A stretch of DNA of 64,000 nucleotides, taken from Paenibacillus sp. An7 (GTDB lineage: Bacteria > Bacillota > Bacilli > Paenibacillales > Paenibacillaceae). Positions within the stretch are counted from its first letter, which is position 1; every line of letters starts with the position of its first letter. The notes beneath the pieces are model-generated. The model was not told the DNA's origin. It searched no databases and worked only from the letters and a program-made list of their open reading frames with translations. The stretch covers positions 44,238 to 108,237 of the forward strand of contig NZ_WTWX01000014.1 of the NCBI RefSeq assembly GCF_009870785.1, in the 5' to 3' direction. Position numbers and translations under genes: made by a program. Shown in pieces: positions 58,645-64,000 of this stretch.

Positions 58645-59540
58645 TGAAGCCGAAAACAGTAGATCGCATTGCTACTGGGGTTATCGTTACCTTTGCACTT
58701 GCGATTGTTGCTATTCTCGCAGGTCTTCTTGGATTTATTATTTTCCGCGGAATTGGACATATCAGTTGGGATTTCCTAACTAGCAAACCACAAAATTTAC
58801 GGGCTGGCGGCGGAATTGGACCACAGCTATTTAACTCTATATACCTTCTCATCCTTACGCTGATCATTACGATCCCGCTTGGTTGGGGAGCTGGTATTTA
58901 TATGGCTGAATATGCGAAACCAGGTAGAATTACTAACATGATTCGCTTGGTCGTTGAGGTATTATCCTCCTTTCCATCCATCGTAATTGGTCTTTTTGGT
59001 TTGTTGGTTCTCGTAAATACATTTGGTTTTGGATTTTCTTTGCTGTCAGGTGCACTTGCACTTGCCGTATTTAACCTGCCGCTTATGGTTCGGACAACCG
59101 AGCAAGCTTTCCGTTCGGTTCCTAAAGCACAAAAAGAGGCTGGACTTGCCCTCGGGTTATCAAAGTGGAAGATTATCACTTCCATTCTGCTTCCTGTAGC
59201 TTTACCTGCCATGATTACAGGAACGATTCTTGCAGCAGGCCGGATCTTTGGGGAAGCGGCTGCTCTGATGTTTACTGCAGGGATGAGTAGTCCGCCACTC
59301 GACTTTACGAATTGGAATCCTTTCAGTGAGAGATCTCCGCTGAATCCGATGCGTCCTGCAGAGACACTTGCCGTACACATCTGGAAGGTAAATAGTGAGC
59401 AGCTTAAACCAGATGCTGCTGAGATCGCAGCGGGTGCTTCTGCTGTTCTCGTGATTATGGTTCTGCTATTTAACTTATTCGCTCGTTGGTTTGGGCGGTT
59501 TGTTTATCGCCTAATGACTGCTGCGAAACGCATGGATTAA
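58641..59540 (+). CDS. pstA: Phosphate ABC transporter permease PstA
   Basis: A 299-residue permease with about six hydrophobic segments and the loop QKEAGLALGLSKWKIITSILLPVALPAMITG. GGAG is about 9 bases before the ATG within the end of pstC, so the genes are translationally coupled. It pairs with PstC to form the phosphate channel. Confidence 0.94.
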   Translation: MMKPKTVDRIATGVIVTFALAIVAILAGLLGFIIFRGIGHISWDFLTSKPQNLRAGGGIGPQLFNSIYLLILTLIITIPLGWGAGIYMAEYAKPGRITNMIRLVVEVLSSFPSIVIGLFGLLVLVNTFGFGFSLLSGALALAVFNLPLMVRTTEQAFRSVPKAQKEAGLALGLSKWKIITSILLPVALPAMITGTILAAGRIFGEAAALMFTAGMSSPPLDFTNWNPFSERSPLNPMRPAETLAVHIWKVNSEQLKPDAAEIAAGASAVLVIMVLLFNLFARWFGRFVYRLMTAAKRMD

Positions 59541-59573
59541 TTGTTTTTTTGTATATAGGGAGGTACAGCTGTA

Positions 59574-60332
59574 ATGGCACAACAACCATTTAGTACAGAG
59601 GATCTAAGTGTTTTTTACGGGGAAAAAGAAGCGGTAAAAAAAATCAGTATGGAGTTTCCTGAGAATACGGTAACGGCACTGATTGGTCCTTCGGGATGCG
59701 GGAAATCCACCTTTCTTCGTTCATTAAATCGCATGAATGATGAGATTGCGGGTGCTAGAGTTACAGGTCATATATGGATGAACGGACAAGATCTGAATGC
59801 ACCGGGAACTGACGTAATCAAACTACGCCAACAAATCGGAATGGTGTGGCAGAAGCCGAATCCTTTTCATAAGTCGATCTATAATAATATCGCGTTCGGA
59901 CCCAAGTATCGGGGAGTGAAGAATAAGAAGCAGCTCGATGAGATTGTGGAGAAAAGTCTGCGCCGCGCAGCACTATGGGATGAGGTGAAAGATCGGCTCA
60001 AAGATTCAGCCCTGGCACTATCTGGCGGGCAGCAGCAACGTCTATGTATTGCTCGTGCATTATCAGTGGAGCCGCAAATTCTTTTGCTCGATGAACCGGC
60101 ATCTGCACTTGATCCGGTATCGACGGGGAAGATTGAGGAGCTAATTACAGAACTTAAAAAAGAGTTGCGTATCGTTATTGTGACTCATAACATGCAGCAA
60201 GCAGCACGGATTTCAGATTATACCTCCTACTTCTACATGGGAAATCTGATTGAACGTGATGTTACAGAAAAGATATTCTCAAATCCTGCGAACCAGTCTA
60301 CTCAAGAATATATTATGGGACGTTTCGGTTAA
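59574..60332 (+). CDS. pstB: Phosphate ABC transporter ATPase PstB
   Basis: A 252-residue ATPase: Walker [14 protein letters not shown], signature [17 protein letters not shown], Walker [15 protein letters not shown] and switch His in [17 protein letters not shown] lies about 10 bases before the ATG. It is the last gene of pstSCAB; no phoU regulator gene and no second pstB follow. Confidence 0.95.
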   Translation: MAQQPFSTEDLSVFYGEKEAVKKISMEFPENTVTALIGPSGCGKSTFLRSLNRMNDEIAGARVTGHIWMNGQDLNAPGTDVIKLRQQIGMVWQKPNPFHKSIYNNIAFGPKYRGVKNKKQLDEIVEKSLRRAALWDEVKDRLKDSALALSGGQQQRLCIARALSVEPQILLLDEPASALDPVSTGKIEELITELKKELRIVIVTHNMQQAARISDYTSYFYMGNLIERDVTEKIFSNPANQSTQEYIMGRFG

Positions 60333-60377
60333 AATAGATTTTAATAGTTAACAATTTCAAATGGATAGGAAGACATG

Positions 60378-60420
60378 GCAAGACCAAGGTTCCCTGGAAT
60401 AGGTGACCTTGGTCTTTTGC
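60378..60420 (+). terminator. Terminator after pstB
   Basis: AAGACCAAGGT / ACCTTGGTCTT with a 15-base loop, then TTT. Confidence 0.85.
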
Positions 60421-60518
60421 CATATCATCTGTAGGGTCATTTTTCATGTATTACAAAGGAAACAGCATGCAGCATAGAAGGGAGATGCAGCGGGAACAGT
60501 AAGTGAAATAAGTAGGAA

Positions 60519-60547
60519 TTGACAGATAGTCATGTAGAGGATATCTT
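60519..60547 (+). promoter_or_regulatory. Promoter upstream of sdaAB
   Basis: TTGACA (60519-60524), a 17-bp spacer and TATCTT (60542-60547). A second TTGACA at 60572 has no good -10. Both lead into the terminator-containing leader. Confidence 0.5.
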
Positions 60548-60638
60548 CGTTGATGGATGTTAGAGTTATTATTGACACCGCCAACTTGTTTCAATTAACC
60601 TGAATATTGCTATATTGGTAAGTGGCGAAACATTCAAA

Positions 60639-60683
60639 TACCAAGGACAGAGAAGAGTGATATGTTCTTCTTCTGTCCTTTTT
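60639..60683 (+). terminator. Terminator inside the sdaAB leader
   Basis: AAGGACAGAGAAGA pairs with TTCTTCTGTCCTT, followed by TTTTT. It lies 71 bases upstream of sdaAB with no gene in front of it, so it could be an attenuator. A TTGGTA/TACCAA stem (60615-60644) just before it overlaps its 5' side. Confidence 0.7.
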
Positions 60684-60753
60684 TGCGGGAGATTGCAGGT
60701 TGTTTGTTCCTATGGTCTTCACGTGTAATATATGCACCTTGGGGGAGTACAAC

Positions 60754-61431
60754 ATGAGATTTAAAGACGTTTTTTCTATTATAGGACCCGCAATGACGGG
60801 ACCATCGAGTTCCCATACCGCAGGAGCAGTTAAGCTTGGACGAATTGCTCGGCAGTGGCTTGGGGAACAACCTACTGAAGCGAAAATGACGTTATATGGT
60901 TCTTTTGCGGATACATTTCAAGGTCATGGTACCGATCTAGCTCTTCTAAGCGGTCTAATGGATATGGCTACCGATGATTCCCGTATCCCTGATGCAGAAG
61001 AGTGGGCAGAGAAGCTTGGCATGCAGTACGAGATTGTGACAAGCGGACTTCCTGCTGCCCATCCCAATACAGTGAAATTTGAATTAAAGGTACATGATCA
61101 AACCTGTTACATGATGGGAGCTTCGATTGGAGGCGGCAGCGTCGTCGTATCTCATTTAAATGATTTCCGAGTACAGCTGACGGGGGATTTCCCTGCGCTG
61201 GTCCTTCGACATCTTGATAAAGCAGGGGTCATTGCTTCGGTTACTTCTACCATCAGTGAGTCGGGAGTTAACATTGGCTTTATGCAGGTAGACCGAAAAG
61301 CAAGAGAGGGGGAAGCATTAACTGCGATGGAGCTGGATACCGCTCCTTGTCCTGAGGTGCTGACAAAACTTATTCAGCTTCCACATGTGCTGGATTGTAA
61401 AGTAATCGATTTGAAAAAGGGGCTAATATAA
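60754..61431 (+). CDS. sdaAB: L-serine dehydratase, beta subunit
   Basis: A 225-residue beta subunit of the iron-sulfur L-serine dehydratase, which converts L-serine to pyruvate and ammonia. It has the serine-binding GPSSSHTAGAVKLG near the N-terminus, GSFADTFQGHGTDLALLSGLMD, GASIGGGSV and a C-terminal ACT-type fold (VIASVTSTISESGVNIGFMQVDR). The ATG at 60754 has GGGGGAG upstream; the frame from 60700 is not needed. It is followed at once by the alpha subunit gene. Confidence 0.93.
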   Translation: MRFKDVFSIIGPAMTGPSSSHTAGAVKLGRIARQWLGEQPTEAKMTLYGSFADTFQGHGTDLALLSGLMDMATDDSRIPDAEEWAEKLGMQYEIVTSGLPAAHPNTVKFELKVHDQTCYMMGASIGGGSVVVSHLNDFRVQLTGDFPALVLRHLDKAGVIASVTSTISESGVNIGFMQVDRKAREGEALTAMELDTAPCPEVLTKLIQLPHVLDCKVIDLKKGLI

Positions 61432-61433
61432 GG

Positions 61434-62357
61434 ATGCGTTTTAAACATCTAAGAGAACTTCATGCCATTTGTACCGAAGAAAACAAGACACTTGGCACCT
61501 TAATGATTGAAGAACAAGTGAAGGAAACAGGCACTTCTGAGACAGAAGTAGTTCAGCAAATGGCTGATTATTACGAGATTATGAAACAAGCTGTTCATAA
61601 AGGAATGACGGAAGATACAACTTCCCGCAGCGGTCTCACTGGCGGGGATGGTCAGCGTGTTCGCGACTACTTGCAAAGTAATCAAAGTTGTTCGGGAGAT
61701 GCTTCCGCTCTTGCCATGGCATATGCACTCGGCGTATCTGAAGTGAATGCATCCATGGGGCGAATTGTTGCGACTCCTACAGCCGGCTCCGCTGGGATTA
61801 TTCCAGGTGTGTTTCTTAGTGCACAAGAACGGTTTGGCTGGAGCGATGAACATATGGTAAATGGACTGTTTTGTGCCGGTGCGATTGGATATGTGATTGC
61901 GAATAACTCCTTTATTTCAGGCGCAGAAGGAGGTTGCCAGGCTGAAGTGGGTTCGGCCATCGGAATGGCAGCCGGTGCGATGGTTGAGCTGCGCGGAGGA
62001 ACTCCTGAGCAGGTAGTTCATGCGGTAGGGATTGCACTGAAAAACACACTGGGGCTGATCTGTGATCCGGTAGCAGGACTTGTTGAGATCCCTTGTATTG
62101 TTCGTAATGGCTTAGGTGCAGTAACTGCTCTGGCGGCCGCAGATATGGCACTGGCAGGAGTAAGAAGTGCAATACCTTCAGATGAAGTGATCGATGTGAT
62201 GCTGGAAGTGGGAAGTGCGATGCCAAGTCGTCACCGGGAAACTGCGCAAGGCGGTCTTGCCCAAACGCCGACAGGACGGAAGATGGCAGAAAATTTAGCT
62301 AAGCCCAAGAAAACAACACAAGACAGAGAAGTTAGCTCCAAAGAAAACAGTAAATAA
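61434..62357 (+). CDS. sdaAA: L-serine dehydratase, alpha subunit
   Basis: A 307-residue alpha subunit. Conserved cysteines for the 4Fe-4S cluster are visible in SCSGDAS, LFCAGAIG, GGCQAEVGSA, LICDPVAG and IPCIVRNG. TPTAGSAGIIPGV and the C-terminal QGGLAQTPTG are family motifs. The start lies 2 bases after the sdaAB stop, and AAGGGG lies about 11 bases upstream. A strong terminator follows. Confidence 0.94.
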   Translation: MRFKHLRELHAICTEENKTLGTLMIEEQVKETGTSETEVVQQMADYYEIMKQAVHKGMTEDTTSRSGLTGGDGQRVRDYLQSNQSCSGDASALAMAYALGVSEVNASMGRIVATPTAGSAGIIPGVFLSAQERFGWSDEHMVNGLFCAGAIGYVIANNSFISGAEGGCQAEVGSAIGMAAGAMVELRGGTPEQVVHAVGIALKNTLGLICDPVAGLVEIPCIVRNGLGAVTALAAADMALAGVRSAIPSDEVIDVMLEVGSAMPSRHRETAQGGLAQTPTGRKMAENLAKPKKTTQDREVSSKENSK

Positions 62358-62370
62358 GTTGGATGACCCA

Positions 62371-62416
62371 AAAGCCGGAAAACGAAACGATGAAAGTTTC
62401 GTCTTCCGGCTTTTTA
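62371..62416 (+). terminator. Terminator after sdaAA
   Basis: AAAAGCCGGAA-ACGAAAC / GTTTCGT-TTCCGGCTTTTT, a long stem, with T-run. Confidence 0.9.
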
Positions 62417-62450
62417 TATAGAATTGTTTTGATTCTGATCGCAATGAAGA

Positions 62451-63473
62451 TTATTTGTTCATCAGTTCTCCAAGCAGTTTGATCGAGTGGAGTCTCGCCT
62501 CATGATCATAGATCGGTGTAGTCATCATGAACTCGTCCGCACCCGTTTGAGCAAGGAAACGTTCCAGTTGTTCGCGAACGCTGTCCTTACTGCCAATCAC
62601 CGAATAGCTGAGCTGATTTTGGACGATCGCTTTCTCTTGCATGTTCCAATCGAGTTCTTTCACCGGTGGCTGCATGAGTCCAAAGCGTCCACGGATCATA
62701 TTTAGGAATTGTTTTTTATGTGAAGTGGATAAGTAATGAGCTTCTTCATCCGTATCAGCAACAAAAGCGTTTAGAGCAACCATAGCATAAGGCTTATCCA
62801 GCACTTCAGATGGTCTGAAACTTGATCGGTAGATATCAAGCGCAGGCAGTAAGTAATCTGGAGCGAAATGGCTCGCAAAAGAGAACGGGAGACCTTTTCT
62901 AGCGGCAAGTTCTGCGCTGAAACCGCTCGAACCAAGCAGCCAAATCGGAATATCTAAGTTACGTCCAGGATAGGCATGCACTTGCATAGACGAACTCGAT
63001 GTCGGATGGAAGTAATTCTGCAGTTCTTCAAGACGCTGCGGAAAATCTTGTCCGTCACTGCCAGGTCCCCGGCGCAAGGCGCGGGAAGTCAGCTGATCAG
63101 ATCCAGGCGCGCGGCCAAGTCCAAGATCAATTCGTCCAGGAAATAATGATTCGAGTGTACCGAATTGTTCAGCAATCACAAGCGGAGCGTGGTTAGGGAG
63201 CATCACGCCTCCAGAGCCAACCCGAATTCGTTTGGTTCCACCTGCGATATGGCCGATGACAACCGAAGTAGCTGAACTTGCGATCCCCGGCATGTTGTGA
63301 TGCTCTGCAAGCCAGAAGCGGTTATACCCCACTTCATCAGCTAGTTTTGCAATATCCAAGGAATTTTGTAGTGCCGTCTGGATGTTAGAGCCTTCCGTAA
63401 CGGTGGCTAGGTCAAGGATAGAGAAAGGAATATCTTTTAACGATTTGCTTTGTGCTTGTGATTCAGTATTCAT
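62451..63473 (-). CDS. Luciferase-like monooxygenase (LLM family)
   Basis: A 340-residue protein of the MsnO8-type group of flavin-dependent luciferase-like oxidoreductases. It shows [68 protein letters not shown] and [12 protein letters not shown]. Substrate unknown. AGGAGG is 7 bases before the ATG. It is monocistronic, and its stop is near the sdaAA terminator. Confidence 0.9.
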   Translation of the reverse strand: MNTESQAQSKSLKDIPFSILDLATVTEGSNIQTALQNSLDIAKLADEVGYNRFWLAEHHNMPGIASSATSVVIGHIAGGTKRIRVGSGGVMLPNHAPLVIAEQFGTLESLFPGRIDLGLGRAPGSDQLTSRALRRGPGSDGQDFPQRLEELQNYFHPTSSSSMQVHAYPGRNLDIPIWLLGSSGFSAELAARKGLPFSFASHFAPDYLLPALDIYRSSFRPSEVLDKPYAMVALNAFVADTDEEAHYLSTSHKKQFLNMIRGRFGLMQPPVKELDWNMQEKAIVQNQLSYSVIGSKDSVREQLERFLAQTGADEFMMTTPIYDHEARLHSIKLLGELMNK

Positions 63474-63631
63474 GTGTGTACCTCCTGTACGCTAGGATTG
63501 TTTCTTCCTATATATAAGTCATTTTTGAATATGTAAATCGTAATCTGACTATTATAACATAAAATATAGATATATATATGTATGTGTGACAGTAGGATAA
63601 AGTAGAGGGGATTTCGTAAGGTTTTAGTAAT

Positions 63632-63682
63632 GAAAAAAGTCGTCAGTTCTCTCTTGCTACAAAAGAGTTGACGACTTTTTTG
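63632..63682. terminator. Terminator palindrome at the right end
   Basis: AAAAAAGTCGTCA / TGACGACTTTTTT with an inner CTCT/AGAG stem; works for both strands. It terminates the DUF3221-like remnant on the minus strand. Confidence 0.85.
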
Positions 63683-63695
63683 ATCTATTTCTGTT

Positions 63696-63923
63696 TTATT
63701 TTGAATCAATGATTTGAATCTCTTTTGCAGTAATAGTAGGAGGCATGGTATCCAATTGTTCGTTTTTGGCTTTGAAGCGAATTCCGGAACCCACCTTTAT
63801 ATCTTTTATAGTAACATCCGTTTCGCTGACTTTTTCTAGCCCTAGCCAAAATAGATCATATTTTTGAGATCTAATGATGTCTTGAGATGATTGCTCAGTG
63901 GTGTCTTTATTTGAGAGTCTAAT
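63696..63923 (-). pseudogene. C-terminal remnant of a DUF3221-like protein
   Basis: An open stretch of 75 codons on the minus strand ends at TAA (63698-63696). Its translation includes QKYDLFWLGLEKVSETDV, IKVGSGIRFKA and the ending PPTITAKEIQIIDSK, matching the C-terminal pattern of DUF3221 lipoproteins (a Y-x-W segment, a V-G-x-x-(I/V) strand, then a P-x-x-x-AK-x-I-x-I-I ending). An in-frame stop (63926-63924) precedes it, there is no ATG before the internal MPP, and no signal peptide exists. I therefore read it as a truncated or frameshifted remnant. A frame error near the window edge could change this. Confidence 0.45.
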
Positions 63924-64000
63924 TTAGACTCATATATCTCATTAAGCTAACCGGCAGTAGAGCGTGGTAGTAAATAGCTATACTCAAAATTTTCCGCGCA

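Noticed and set aside
63470..63709. Minus-strand frame ahead of the luciferase-like gene
   Set aside because: It covers a terminator and the AT-rich promoter region; it is not coding.
1..64000. tRNA, rRNA, CRISPR arrays, insertion sequences, phage genes, defence islands
   Set aside because: None was seen: no transposase or integrase motifs, no regularly spaced repeats, no CCA-ended cloverleaf recognised. The only repeats are protein-domain repeats and terminators.

Overview
The window looks like a chromosomal segment of a Paenibacillus-type member of the Bacillales. The evidence is strong GGAGG-type ribosome binding sites, frequent TTG and GTG starts, Bacillus-style intrinsic terminators, a T-box leader, a TPP riboswitch, and sites matching Bacillus consensus sequences (Fur 7-1-7, CsoR, Fnr, PhoP, cre, PurBox). 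GC looks moderate. I saw no rRNA, tRNA, transposase, phage genes, CRISPR array or replication origin. Family names come from motif recognition by eye; no database search was run. Where the ribosome binding site decides a start, I moved it and say so.

Region by region. 0-1.5 kb: the 3' part of a repeated Ig-like surface protein. 1.6-3.2 kb: a pair of short chromate transporters behind an Lrp/AsnC regulator. 4.1-7.4 kb: a GAF / response regulator / PAS-kinase operon resembling the nitrate-sensing Nre system, divergent from an Fnr-type regulator, with a near-consensus Fnr box between them. 7.5-9 kb: a small gene behind a perfect Fur box, a small membrane protein and a solute-binding lipoprotein. 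9.3-13.1 kb: phosphoglycerate mutase, two small unknown proteins (one internally duplicated), a DUF445 protein and a pyrimidine-dimer glycosylase-like protein. 13.2-18 kb: a second two-component pair, then a c-di-GMP GGDEF/HD-GYP protein, a 30-residue hydrophobic peptide gene and a DUF5317 protein. 18.2-19.5 kb: a secreted protein of unknown function.

19.8-25.9 kb is a nucleoside uptake and salvage operon (nupNOPQ, a molybdopterin oxidoreductase, a nucleoside phosphorylase) whose promoter carries two PurBox-like sequences. 26-27.1 kb: a MerR regulator divergent from a DJ-1/PfpI protein. 27.3-30.6 kb: copper homeostasis (csoR, copZ, copA) with two CsoR operators. 30.9-36.5 kb: a uracil-DNA-glycosylase-like protein, LysR plus a YeiH exporter, an ECF sigma factor with its anti-sigma factor, a small lipoprotein and a nitroreductase. 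36.6-40.7 kb: a TPP-riboswitch operon for a thiamine-precursor ABC transporter that ends in a TatD-type hydrolase. 40.9-42.5 kb: T-box-controlled serS.

42.5-47.6 kb: a flavin-binding stress-type protein, a LysM-anchored 5'-nucleotidase, an unknown 361-residue protein, and a divergent overlapping gene pair that looks like a two-subunit sigma factor. 47.6-54.6 kb: the maltodextrin system (LacI regulator, malEFG, a lipoprotein alpha-amylase) with four cre/LacI-type operators. 54.7-56.4 kb: a Gly/Pro-rich protein and a LysR regulator. 56.6-60.3 kb: pstSCAB with a PhoP-box-like array. 60.7-62.4 kb: sdaAB-sdaAA behind a leader with a terminator. 62.4-64 kb: a luciferase-like monooxygenase and a DUF3221-like gene remnant. 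The points most worth following up are the candidate two-subunit sigma factor and its divergent neighbour, the Fur-controlled small gene with a second palindrome, the DUF5317/30-residue peptide/c-di-GMP cluster, and the TatD and molybdopterin enzymes embedded in vitamin and nucleoside operons.
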